Assembly: GCA_023078685.1 (NCBI GenBank)
Contig: JALGAS010000007.1
Location: forward strand, 2,542,001-2,606,000
Length of the DNA: 64,000 nucleotides
Direction: 5' to 3'
Source: Neopestalotiopsis rosae
Taxonomy: Eukaryota > Ascomycota > Sordariomycetes > Amphisphaeriales > Sporocadaceae
Both the position numbers and the translations under genes were made by a program. A model generated the notes under the pieces. It saw nothing but the letters and a program-made list of their open reading frames with translations, made no database searches and was not told the origin of the DNA. How positions within the stretch are numbered: position 1 is the first letter of the stretch; the number at the start of each line of letters is the position of its first letter. Below, in pieces: positions 35,445-45,979 of this stretch.

Positions 35445-36454
35445 GGTTGGAAATCGCAGAAATGGTCGTTGTTTGAAAGAATAGGAATAATGGTGATGAG
35501 GAACGTTTGAAAATGAGAGCTACCGGTAGAAACACCTTCGAGAGTTATGCTCAATCCTACATTTTCTATGTCTTGCCAAGACTACCCAAGTCTGCGCTTG
35601 GGTGTCGCACAAGCAAGCCGAGAAGGTGGCGTTTGCCATTTTCTGACAGGGGTTGTCCAGAATCTGGCAAGCCTAGGATGCATCGAAAAAAGAATGAGGG
35701 GAGAAAGCAACGCTTGTGCACTGCACACAATCGTGACCAATCGAGGAGTCTCAGGCGCCAGTGCCACAACCACGCTCAATATACCGGCCTACCAATAGGA
35801 TTGATCCCTGCGGTATGCACAGCCCGCGTCGGGGAGCGACAAAGACTCGTCATGCTCCTAATGCGGTAGGGCATCTGGCCAAACTGGCTGGCTCTCTTCA
35901 TCGAAACAAGACAGAAACTCAACATAGGTACTACAGGCCAGCAACTGTATCTTGTATAGCGATAGGAGCATGTCTCACTATTGTTACAAAGCAAATTGTC
36001 CATAGCAAGACTAAAATCTGGGTCTCACAAGACAATGCAACATTACTTGATTTGACTTGAGCATAAGGAAAATGGCTACCTAATCACTAACCTTACTGCG
36101 TGCCGCCCTGACTGGCTCATAAGTACAAGGATTAGGTAGCACCAGCCTCGTAGCCAAATTCTGTCTACCAAATTCTTTTGATAATCTCCTTCCTTCCAGG
36201 TATATTTGCCCAAAATCTCTCCAAAATCTGTGCCAAAATCTTGCCAGAATCTATGCCAGAATCTATGCCAAGCTCTGAGAGCGACAATACGTATCTCGTA
36301 TGATGGTCCCTATATATCACGAGTAATCAAGATGGTTTGCTTCCGGTCATGCGCCCTCAGTCTGTCGAAGTTAGCCTCATTGTTCTCGCTTTCACCAAAA
36401 TTCTATAGAACGATCTATTCTTTTGGGTGAAGCAGCAACGGTGCCATCAGAACC
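35445..36454. other. Divergent promoter region between Clr5-ankyrin gene and small membrane-protein gene
   Basis: 1 kb. It contains a degenerate 12-bp tandem repeat (36210-36279) and a TATA-like tatatatc at 36311-36318, about 140 bp upstream of the small gene's ATG. Short frames on both strands have no motifs. Confidence 0.5.
36210..36279. repeat. Degenerate tandem repeat, about 6 units of 11-12 bp
   Basis: Consecutive units read CCAAAATCTCT, CCAAAATCTGTG, CCAAAATCTTG, CCAGAATCTATG, CCAGAATCTATG, CCAAGCTCTGAG. Two units are identical and the rest differ at one to four positions. It lies about 35 bp upstream of the TATA-like element of the small gene at 36455. Confidence 0.75.
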
Positions 36455-36872
36455 ATGCCGCTTTCAGACCCGACGATCGTGGGAATTATTGCCTTAGTCA
36501 TCGGTGTGATCCCTCTCAGCAAGATTGCTGTGATCCTCTTCAAGCGCATCAGACAGCGAAAAGCCACGAGTATGCACCAACATACTGCAGCGCACAATAT
36601 TATATGCCAGATTGATTAGCTAAAACGTTCTTAGAAAATCGGGCACTTATTCAATCCCCTACTACAATGAGCGGGACTGCGCATCGACCATTCCTACCAG
36701 ACATTGCGATGGATCCCGAGGCACAGTATCTCCGAAACGACGGCGTAAGCTTCTGAAGATACCCCGACTCCCATTTCCTACAACAACTAATCCATATTTC
36801 TAGGCCACGACAGAGACGATTGAGCTACGCTGGGTTCGTCATTATTCCCGAACGTACACTTCCACAGAATAA
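36455..36872 (+). CDS. Small single-pass membrane protein, three exons (novel candidate)
   Basis: Exons 36455-36569, 36635-36744 and 36804-36872 give 97 aa. Donors are gtatgc and gtaagc; acceptors are ttcttag (after a gctaaaac branch-like site) and tttctag. Phase is kept at both joins. The protein starts MPLSDPTIVGIIALVIGVIP, continues as one hydrophobic helix to about residue 31, then a basic KRIRQRK stop-transfer segment and a soluble tail with FLPDIAMDPEAQYL and ATTETIELRWVRHYSRTYTS. The start context (aacc before ATG) and an upstream TATA fit. I recognise no family with certainty. It is divergent from the Clr5-ankyrin gene. No single open frame reaches 60 codons, so it is easily missed. 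Confidence 0.55.
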
Positions 36873-37536
36873 AGACCGAGGTCTACAAAAGGGCAAGCAA
36901 CATCCGTCGGTCTATTCTTGAATAGGTGTCTACATAGACCCATGCAAAGAAAGGAGATTAGCGCATAGTGTAAAGGTTGGGAACTGGAAGTGTTGAGGAG
37001 ACCTGCGACGAGCGAACGCATGCTCTTTGGATTGCTGGTGGATTTCTTGACATACAGGCATACTATGTCACGGTATATACATAGATAGACTTACTCAATA
37101 GACTTACACTGCCTTGGTACCAGCTTATAGCATGTATCATATGGGCGAATCGTTTGGGACGCTTTAACGTTGTAGATTGCTTTAGCGCTGCCGTCTTTAG
37201 AATTGCGTTTATTCCACACACACTTTCAAATTCAGGTTGCCAGGCTGAGCTTTAGGATTTAGATGCAGAAAGATCATGAAATTCATATACTGACCACTGG
37301 GCATACAAACAGCAAACACATGATTTTCATTTGATGACCTCGGTTGATAATCTACGTCTTTTCTTGTTTTGCGACAGTCGAATCAAAGGCCTGCGGGGAA
37401 TTTCACCCGCCGTCGCCGTTTCATGCATGGTCATGCAGCACTATCGCATTGCGGTCGTCATACAATTATTGACTTTGCGCATCGGTCTAGCGGCGACGTT
37501 TCCATGTCTAGGCAAAAAGCGTGCGGATCGGAGGAA
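36873..37536. other. Intergenic region with a decayed repeat copy
   Basis: 3' flanks of two genes. The segment 37340-37460 is similar to 46612-46755 (listed separately). No gene is called. Confidence 0.5.
37340..37460 (+). repeat. Degenerate direct repeat, copy A (possible decayed coding sequence)
   Basis: It shares ordered blocks with 46612-46755: taatcta, tcttg/tgc-acag, a gcgggga/gcaggga block and catgcatg(g/a)tcatgcag. In plus-strand translation both copies read V-(D/G)-NL...SP-(A/G)-VAV followed by M-(V/I)-MQ, so the similarity extends to protein level. Identity by eye is roughly 65-70 percent. Confidence 0.5.
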
Positions 37537-39337
37537 CTACATCGAGGCTCGATCAATACGCTCTCTCCAATGCCGACCGTATAAGATAGTGGCGCCTATC
37601 CAGACTGCTGAACCAGCGACTATTATAGCAGTTACTACTGAGAACCAGCCTAATCCGATAGATTCGATCGCAGGTGAGCAGGCCGCTGTTCCAATTGCCG
37701 CAACGGCATAGCGAACCATGTATGCGCCGGCTGTTCAATTGTCATGATAATCAGAATAAAGGTGGTGTCAGGAGAATGAATTCGCATAGATACTCACAAA
37801 TGACCTCTGCACCACGATCTTTCTTCACATCCAGACAGTAGGCATTGATACTCGGAAAGCACAGCATTTGGCCAAGACCTTGCAGAAACATGGCAATCAC
37901 CGGCACTGGGATTCCACCCGCCTCCTTCTCGATTGTCCACCCGTAGACGAGTACCGCAACCGGGATGACCACACCCAGCCCAAGTAGACTGCTTCGCAGC
38001 CGATCTTCGGGAACCCGCTCTCCGCGTCGCGCTTGCCACTTGCGGACGGTTCTGTCAGCCCATAGCCCGCCGATGACAGCGCCTAAGAGACACCCCACTC
38101 CGGGTGCAAGAAAGAAGTAGCCAGACTGCATCGGTGTTGTCAGATTGAATCTTGGGTTGATGACATAGCGGACTGGTGTGAGGAGGGTCTGTTGGTTCCA
38201 GATCAGGGCTGCTGCAGCCATGTACTATGACTTGTCAGACTAGTCAGATGTTCATCCGAAACCTGGACTGAACATACCGCGGCCAAGAGATTAGGGTATC
38301 GCATCAAGACGAATACGTTGACAGGATTCAGCCGCGACCAAACCTTTCCAGCTTTTGCACGGAATCCGAGGCTGGACATTCCATGATATAGGACGTTATC
38401 ACTCGTTTCCGGCAGGAAGAAGATCTCCAACAAAGCGGCCAAGACACCGAGAGATGCCTGCATCCAGAATATGACTCTCCAAGATTTGTATGTGACTATC
38501 ACTCCGCCCAAGAAGGGCCCAAACGCTGGGCCGAGAACTGTTCCGAACAGAAACCAACCCAACGCTGTGGCTCTTTCCCTTGGGTGGTATATGTCCCCAA
38601 TGCATGAGGATCCGATCAAGAATGTCGCTGTGGCCTGGAAGCCCGTGATGTTGCGAAAGATGATGTACGACGCTAAGTTGGGGGACAGTGCGGTGCCAAT
38701 CGAAGATGCCGCGAAGAGACCGGTGGTTATGATGGCGATCTAGGATAGTAGCAATTTTGATTAGCTTTTCGAATTGCGAAGTATCGTGGGATCCTCTGCG
38801 TCGTCGAAGAAAACGGTCGACGACGATTACTGAACACTTGACTGACCCATCTCCGTCCAAATACTTGGCTCAGCGGCCCCCAGAACAGCGGACATAGTGC
38901 CATGAATAGCATGTACAGCCCGTTGCTGATGTTGATTATGCTCCCCGTTGTGTTGAAGGTACTTGCGACCTCTGGAATGGCCGAACTGATGATCATACTG
39001 TCCATTGCGGCATTGAAGCCGCTCATGGTGACGACCGAGGTGATGACCTTTTTCTTTAAGGGAGTGAATCGCTTCCAGGATTGTTCATCATCGAGGGATT
39101 GACGAGTCTCGCATCTTTCGGAATCGGCATCTCGCTTTTCGATCGTCTCCGCTGCGACATTCTCAGGAACACGTTAGCCTAATGGTGTTGAGTCTCGCTC
39201 CGGAGGGACTTGACAGATTGGGATCATACTGGATTTTCGACAACAAACTTTTTGCTCTTGAGATGCCGTTCCGAGGGGAGAAACGATGAAGTGATGAGAG
39301 GAATGTGTTCAACACAATTATAGTCCCAGGAGTTCAT
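37537..39337 (-). CDS. MFS drug:H+ antiporter-like transporter, DHA1 type (five exons)
   Basis: Exons 39337-39230, 39161-38847, 38739-38278, 38224-37798 and 37730-37537 give 501 aa. A hydrophilic N-terminus of about 75 residues precedes TM1 (KVITSVVTMSGFNAAMDSMI). The DHA1 A-loop is GPLSQVFGRRW. It is followed by FAASSIGTALSPNLASYIIFRN, GDIYHPRERATALGWFLFGTVLGPAFGPFLGG (motif C of antiporters), a central loop, GAVIGGLWADRTVRKW and a last TM near the C-terminus. It probably exports a drug or toxic metabolite from the cell. The first exon is inferred because no ATG is available in the main frame; it joins in phase through a gtatga donor and a ctaac branch. It is divergent from a Zn2Cys6 gene with a CCG-N12-CGG palindrome between them. 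Confidence 0.88.
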
Positions 39338-39919
39338 TCTCGCCAAATACTTAGAGCCTAATGACCACAGGATTTATAATTCCGGCCCCACAAAAGCATT
39401 ATGGAATCGTTGGACGTGCATTCCGAAATGATCAGTATGCCTTGGTTATGATCAAGTCAAATAGCAAGAGTCGCCGAATGGGTCTTACATATATCATAGT
39501 TTTGGAAGCATTTGCATCTGATCATCGGCTTCAGATGTCTATCAGTAAGATGTCTGTCAATAGGATGGGAAAAAACTTCCTTGCCAGATTTATTCTAATA
39601 ACAGAGACATCAAGTTACCGTGCTGTTCCATCTGTTAGATGTTGTCGCAGGGGGTGCACCAAAGTACGTACCGTATAGCAGAAGCAACCGTTGTGCTCCA
39701 CTGAGCTTAGGTGGCTGATTGGCCCGGCTGTTAAAAGCCGGTGCGTATCGGCCCCAAATCCAAAGCACTGAAGGGTCGCTGGCTTGGCATGACTCGGGGG
39801 GCAACGGACCCCAGATCTATGAATGTTAGATCACTGACACAAACACGCTCGTAATGGTGAACTTGTGCTTCACTTACATCAAAGACTCAAACTGACCATC
39901 ATGAGATTCGTCACCCAGA
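39338..39919. other. Shared divergent promoter, DHA1 exporter / Zn2Cys6 regulator
   Basis: 582 bp between divergent ATGs. It contains one copy of the 26-bp element shared with the sugar carrier/nitrilase promoter (39724-39749). Nothing else stands out. Confidence 0.6.
39724..39749 (-). promoter_or_regulatory. Shared operator-like element, copy 1 (CCG-N12-CGG)
   Basis: On the minus strand the core reads CCGGCTTTTAACAGCCGG, preceded by GATAC and three bases. It matches 44452-44477 at 22 of 26 positions. The arms CCGGC/GCCGG are a perfect inverted repeat with an 8-bp AT-rich spacer, a geometry suited to a Zn2Cys6 dimer. It lies about 170 bp upstream of the regulator gene and about 390 bp upstream of the exporter. 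Binding is inferred. Confidence 0.65.
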
Positions 39920-42146
39920 ATGCCGAAGAAATGTTCGTCCCGTGTCTCGACAGCTTGCACTCAGTGTCGGGCCAAGAAGGGCAAATGTGATGGACAGAAG
40001 CCCAAGGTGCGTTGCGACAAGCTACATAAACCTATGGATTAACATGCTAACTTCAAAGAGTGCGGAACGTGCCTTCGCATGAACCAAGAGTGCTCATACT
40101 CTTCAATCGATTGGCGCAAGCAAAGGCATACTCAGACGGAAGTGACTGCCCTCAGGAACAGGATCGCGCATCTTGAGGAGCAACTACAGGTGGCCGAAGC
40201 GCGTACGCATCTGTTGCAAGAACGGCAGTTGCTTCCATTGCTCCAAGACGATATGTACGATGCCCTTACTCGGCCGATAAATGCAGAGTCTATTAGCCAG
40301 GTCGATCACTCAAACTCCAGCACAACATTGCCAGGACTGAACGAACTGAATTTCGATGTCTTTCTTTCTGGAAATCCCTTTTCCGGTGACGGATCGTCAC
40401 TGAATGATACCCAACACCTAGAATGGCTTGTGGGCGTGCAGGATGGCGAAGTGGATGAGCAATTCGCCCCATCGGAATCGAAGCGGCCACCGAGCGCGGT
40501 CGACAATTTCAAATCAGTCATTGGCCGGTTGCGACGAAGAGATGATGCCGGGAATTCAGAATTTGTTGGACCAACGAGCAATCTGCACCTTCGTACGCGA
40601 GTTCTTCGGGACCTGAGAACTGTGTCTACCTCATTGAATGACACCCCAGCAAACAGGTCTCGGCCTTTGTCCGCTGGTGAAGAGGCAGCTGTGGATTTAT
40701 TTTGTCAAATTGCCTATGCCTACTGCCCTGTGTTTGGCGCCACAGTTATTCCACAACGCGTACGGATACAGACAGTCATGCTACAGTCCATGATGCTCGC
40801 ACTCGGGCTCTTGTTTATCAAAACCAAGGATCAACCAGTAGGCGCACCGAGACTTCGAGAGCAGTCGGAGATTTACAAACGCCGATTTTCAGTTCTTCTG
40901 GAACATGAGTTGGATCATATCTCCCTGGAAAATGTTCAAGCATTTTTGCTACGTGCTCAACTAGCCATCATAGACGGGAACCTTGAGTCGGCTACCATAT
41001 TTTCGGGTGAGTGATGGTCTACCTCCCATGTTGACATACTGATACTGACACCTTGTTAGCAATAGCTTGTGCAATGGCCAAGAGAATGGGTCTCCATGCC
41101 GACGTTTCGGTACCTACCACCATGGACGATGATTCAAATCAATCGGACCAACATCGCCGCGCCCGTGATGCGGCTTTTTATGCTTGCTTCTGGATGGACA
41201 GGTATATCTCTCCTCATTCGCCGTCCTGGGATGATCATTCTCATGAAAGCTAATCATCTGCCTACTAGACGACTAGCAATGCTTGAAGGTCGAGCTGTCA
41301 ACATGCCAACCTGCGACATATCCACTCCACTGCCCTCGGAGGTCATGAAAAGTCAATTAGGACACGACTTCAAACAATTGCCCCTAGATTTGGGCCTCAT
41401 CTACGCATTACAGATTGAGTTTAGCGACATACAGGATCGTTGCCTATCCAGAATGTGAGCGTCAACTTGACTAGAAAACTCAGAACTCAGCTAATGAGGG
41501 ACAAAAAGTTATTCATTCTCTCATGATCTTTCCAAAGAAGAAGCAATCTCTCAGGGACATCTTGAGTACCAGACATGGTACAATACTCTCCCTGCGTCCA
41601 TTCGGAATATCCAAGATGGACAATCATTCCATCCGGCCTTCCTTTCTTTTCAGTCAGTATATATGAAGTTGCACAAGTTATGTGTCCAGCGAGCTCACTC
41701 CTTACAATGGCAGTATGAGCTACCAAAGTGGCTTGATTTTCTTGCATCGACCATCACTGGCGGACAAGGGAACGAAAGGCGCAATAGCCAACCAAGTTTG
41801 TTACGAATCAGCACGGGCAATCGCATCCCTCATCCGAAGATACCGCCTTCGGCACGAATCCTCAGTTGCCGACTTCATGGTGATACACTCCGCTTTCACT
41901 GCTGCTCTTGTACATCTCGTTCTATTTGAGCATCCACAGATTGCCACGTATCATGCCTGTTTTCGTGGTTTGAAAACGATAGTTTCCTTCTTGAAATGGG
42001 TCACCCAGAGTGTGAAATATGCTCGTATGGTACTTGAAGACGTAAAGGATTTTGCTCTTACCTGGAACATATCACCGGCAAATTCAAGGCAATTCTGGGA
42101 CGAAACTCCATGGACAGTAGACTCTCTCGAGGAGGAAGTTTTATAG
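39920..42146 (+). CDS. Zn2Cys6 transcription factor, putative nitrilase-module regulator (six exons)
   Basis: Exons 39920-40006, 40061-41006, 41060-41201, 41269-41454, 41509-41652 and 41714-42146 give 645 aa. The cluster STACTQCRAKKGKCDGQKPK | CGTCLRMNQEC (split by intron 1) has all six Cys. It is followed by a basic linker and a coiled coil (TEVTALRNRIAHLEEQLQVAE). The fungal_trans region follows: AVDLFCQIAYAYCPVFGA, AIACAMAKRMGLHADVS, ARDAAFYACFWMDRRLAML and then MSYQSGLIFLHRPSLA. Introns 4 and 5 were placed where the frame resumes (branch gctaat before aaaag; donor gtcagt before ggcag). It lies between an exporter and a sugar-type carrier. The flanking divergent promoters share a CCG/CGG palindrome, so this protein is the obvious candidate regulator, including of itself. 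Confidence 0.88.
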
Positions 42147-42324
42147 CTCCGAAATCAGCATTCACCCCTCCAACCTAATGCATTGAATCAACAGCGAAAA
42201 TCGTCGGGAAGCCAAATTTGTTGGGTATGAACATTTAGACACAGTCTATGACTTGTCAATTGACAATGTTTTATCATTTTACTCAATCCCAAGCGCTAGC
42301 GGCTGTTACATGAAGCAAAGCTTA

Positions 42325-44061
42325 CTATACAGACACAGGTGCCTTATCGTAAAGATTGTCGATGTCCTCCAGCGACTTCCCAGTAGTTTCAGGCATGAAC
42401 AGAAAGCAAACGATTGCGACAAGCAAACTGAGGCCAGCAATAAGGAATAGTGACTTGTAGCCAACTGCGGCAAATAAGTATGGGCTGACCATGTTGACGA
42501 GAAACGACGAGCATGCAAAGCCGAAGATACCAATGGAGCTGCCACGAGATCGCGATTGAGCTGGGAAGATTTCGGACGGGTAGGTGAAGGGGACCCATAC
42601 TGAGATACACATTAGCGATGGAGCAAACAATACTCAGAAGAAGCTTGAACTTACACCAAGAAACACCAAACTCTGCACTGAAAACGTACACCAGCGTGAT
42701 GATTGCGGTTCCGAATGGCTGCGCAAGCGCCACATTGTCCGCGTGTTTGGCCACAAAATATCCGCACACTCCAATGGCTGCAAGTAGGACAGCGCCCAGG
42801 AGAGCAAAGCCCCACAGGGCGATTCGCCGGCCCATCTTGTCGGCCAACAGAGCGCCGGGGATGCCAAAGATGCCTTGAGTGAGGATGGCACCACCGGTGA
42901 GCAAAGCGGCCAAATCAGACGAGAAGCCGCCCGTCTCGAATAGCAGAATGCCATAGCCAGAGACGAGACCGGCTCCGATCATGAATTGGGTCGAGAGCTG
43001 CACGAAGAACGCTGACCAGCTGCGTCTTCGCGTATTGAGGCTGTCCTTGGCGGTAAACATGCGCCAGTACGTCGTAGAAGCCTTGTCGGCCCGTTCGTTC
43101 TCGAGGGCTTGGACAATCTGGCGCAAATCGGACTCGACGGCTGCCGCCGATGAATCTTGTTGTTCGGCACTACCATGGCCTTTGAGAACGGACAAGACGT
43201 CACGGGCCTCGGTCACCAGACCAACCTTGACCAGCCACCGCGGGGACTCTGGGAGGAGCCATACGACGCTCAGGATCATGAAGACGAATACGAGCTGGAA
43301 CGCAATGGGCAGTCGCCAGGCCAGGTCCGAATCGGTTCTCTGCGATAGTGCATAGACCATGAAATAGGCAATACTGGCAGCCGTGGGCGCGCAGACGAGC
43401 TCGAGACCAATAGAGAGACCTCGATGTTTGTGGTCAGCCGTCTCGGCGGTCCAGTTGAGGCCGACCGAGTCCACGGACCCCACGGCAATACCTTTAAGGA
43501 AGCGCAGGGTTATCGCCCAGGCAAAGTTTTGGAGCGAAGTAAAGATGGGTATGATGACGACGGTGAGGGTGAGACTAGTCATTAGGGCACGACGTCTGCC
43601 GATCTTGTCCGACAGCCATCCGATACATAGGGCTCCGATGGCGACACCGACCCAATAGATTGCGTTGAGAGTACCAATGAGGAGTTGGGTGTGTTGAGAG
43701 CCATCATCCAGTCCGACTTTGGTCAGATACTGCGGGACTGATGAGACACTGCCCATGAGCGACACATCTGATGACAAAGATGTAATATTAGTATACTTGT
43801 CGATAGCTCAATAATTCTGTCAAAGAGTTTGCGTCGCTTACTATAACCAGATAGCAGGAATATCAAACATCCGCAAAGAACAACACCAATCTTGGAAAAG
43901 CCGGGCGATAGATGTTGAAAGCGATAGGTTGGTGCTGGTCCTATAAAGTACCGACTCCACTGCGGCATAGTATTCGTAGATATCAATCTTGTCTGTCCAG
44001 AGTCATGGTCGGTCAGAGGACCGCCAATGTGTGATTTCGGGGATTCCATTGCTTTCTCCAT
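42325..44061 (-). CDS. MFS sugar-porter family transporter (three exons)
   Basis: Exons 44061-43842, 43767-42655 and 42599-42325 give 535 aa. Sugar-porter signatures are present: GYNVSLMGSVSSVPQYL across intron 1, GWLSDKIGRRRAL after TM2, the R-F-L-K-G-I-A-VGS segment in TM4, LPESPRWLVKVG closing the first half, ADKMGRRIALWG in the second half, WVPFTYPSEIFPAQSRSRGSS and the terminal FMPETTGKSLEDID (the PETKG-like motif). Twelve TM segments are expected, at the plasma membrane, importing a sugar, glycoside or polyol by H+ symport. It is convergent with the regulator (178-bp gap) and divergent from the nitrilase, with the shared palindrome between. Confidence 0.92.
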
Positions 44062-44777
44062 GTTTGGCAAATAGATGTCACAGAAACGCGGTACTCGCAA
44101 GATTATCTCGAGGATGGTGGACGATGACTAGATATATACCAACATGATATTTCTACATGAAGCCTCTCAATGAGGCTCTTGGTAGCAAGCGCTCTAGTGC
44201 CATCAAACCCCAAATCAACACCGAATGCATTAGCAAAAAGCATCGGTAGATACCTGAACAGATGTCTCTTATCAGAAGATAGCTTATCTACGCAGATACA
44301 CTTGAGGAATTCTTACTATGAGTATAAATGATATGATTAGAGATAGCGCACTCGTGGCGTTCATATTTGGATAATGGGCGGAATTTGAATTGCGGTGCAG
44401 GGTGGAGCCATCGAGAGGTCTCGGTGCTCTCCATACCCGCCGCCAGGTCTAGATACCACCCGGCTTTTAACTGCCGGTAGGCCATTTTACACGGGCATCA
44501 CTTTCGGCAGACCAGTATGTGCACCTATCAACATCGGTTGAGTGGTATAAAATTGTATCTTGACACAGAGATGGGATTGTCACCACTGGGCCATGACCGT
44601 GTATCAAGAACCGGCCGTTATCCAATCCATCCTGCGGTTCCTACGAATTGGCTAGATCAGTCTTCCGGCTCTGCGATCGGACCGCATTCTACCGTACCAT
44701 TATTTCGTACATATACCTATCATCGTACATCTTGCCTTACTTTTTTGTTCTTTCACGAACAGTAACGCTATCCAACC
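44062..44777. other. Shared divergent promoter, sugar-type carrier / nitrilase
   Basis: 716 bp between divergent ATGs. It contains the second copy of the shared element (44452-44477) and a TATA-like tataaaat at 44546-44553, about 70 bp downstream of it on the nitrilase side. Confidence 0.6.
44452..44477 (+). promoter_or_regulatory. Shared operator-like element, copy 2 (CCG-N12-CGG)
   Basis: GATAC, three bases, then CCGGCTTTTAACTGCCGG. It matches the element at 39724-39749 (opposite strand) at 22 of 26 bp. It lies 301 bp upstream of the nitrilase ATG and about 390 bp upstream of the carrier ATG. Confidence 0.65.
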
Positions 44778-45979
44778 ATGACCGAGAGCGAAGTACACAA
44801 CGACCCCAAGAAGCCTGTCAAGGCGGCTGTGGTACAGGCCGAACCGTGTTGGTAGGTATAATAACCGAGTGGATCATCTTCAATAACGCTGAGATATAGT
44901 TGTTGACATCGTTCTTAGGTTTGATGTCAATGCCGCCGTGGAAAAGACTTGCAGTCTCATTACCGAGGCCGCAGCTAATGGAGCACAAATCATTGGGTTC
45001 CCAGAGCTCTGGATCCCTGGCTACCCCGTCTTCATATATGCTCACAAAGCCAATGTGATTTACGATTACTGCCGCAAGTACTATCGCAACGCTATCGATG
45101 TCAATTCCCAGCATATGCAGACAATTCGGGCAGCTGCACGGGATGCCAAGATCATGGTAGTCCTCGGCATTGCTGAGCGCGATCGGGGGAGTCTGTACAT
45201 GGCGCAGACCTTTATTGGACCGGATGGCAATATCCTCCTTCATCGCCGAAAGTTCAAGCCTACAAGTTTCGAGCGCGTGGTGTTTGGAGATGCGGTAAGT
45301 TCTCTTTCCTCTTCTGTTCACGAATACTTGTTGTGTTTCTGGGCTGAATCTCGTTCTCGCCTAGTCTGGAGATTGTACTACCAACGTGGTCCAAACGCCT
45401 ATCGGCCGCGTTGGCGGTCTACAGTGCTTCGAGCATTTGCAACCACTGTTGAAATATCATACATATGCTCAGGGTGAGCAAATACATGTCGCATCATGGC
45501 CAATGCTGTTCCCACCAGTTGGAAAGGGACCCTTCTACAACACAGTCGAGGCTTGCCGCATGGCCACGCACGTCTTGGCCATTGAGGGCGGCACCTTTGT
45601 CCTGCTCGCCTCGCACACACAAGGAGAGAATGGGCTTCGAGCCAATGGACTGGTCACGGACGACGATCCGTCCAAGGAGGAGACGCCGCATGTCTCGACC
45701 ATTGGCGGCGGCTTCAGCGAGATCATTGCCCCAGATGGTCGATCGCTAACCGAGCGGGTCGACCCTTCGTGGGAGGGCATCCTCTACGCCGACCTCGACT
45801 TCAACGAAATCTACGTTGCCAAGAACATTGTTGATCCCGTCGGCCACTATTCAAGACCCGACGTCTTCAGATTGCAGGTCAACAGCAACGTTTATCGCCA
45901 TTGTGTCTATGATGACTTGACGACGGATTATAAGCATACACAGCGGTTTTCGGATTTGGAAGCCGAGACAAAGGAGTAG
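44778..45979 (+). CDS. Nitrilase (arylacetonitrilase/cyanide hydratase-like branch), three exons
   Basis: Exons 44778-44851, 44919-45294 and 45365-45979 give 354 aa. The C-N hydrolase triad is complete: Glu in IIGFPELWIPGYP, Lys in LLHRRKFKPT and Cys in GRVGGLQCFEHLQPLL. The N-terminus KAAVVQAEPCWFDV and the middle IMVVLGIAERDRGSLYMAQTF are typical of fungal and bacterial nitrilases. The C-terminal VDPVGHYSRPDVFRL is the usual post-catalytic segment. The reaction is hydrolysis of a nitrile to a carboxylic acid plus ammonia, with some members yielding the amide. Substrate (aromatic, arylacetonitrile or HCN) cannot be read from sequence. These enzymes are cytosolic and form helical filaments. 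It is paired with a sugar-type importer. Confidence 0.93.

Noticed and set aside
41657..41713. Intron 5 of the second Zn2Cys6 gene starting at gtatat
   Set aside because: Gives the wrong frame; the gtcagt donor at 41653 restores SFHMSYQSGLIFLHRP.
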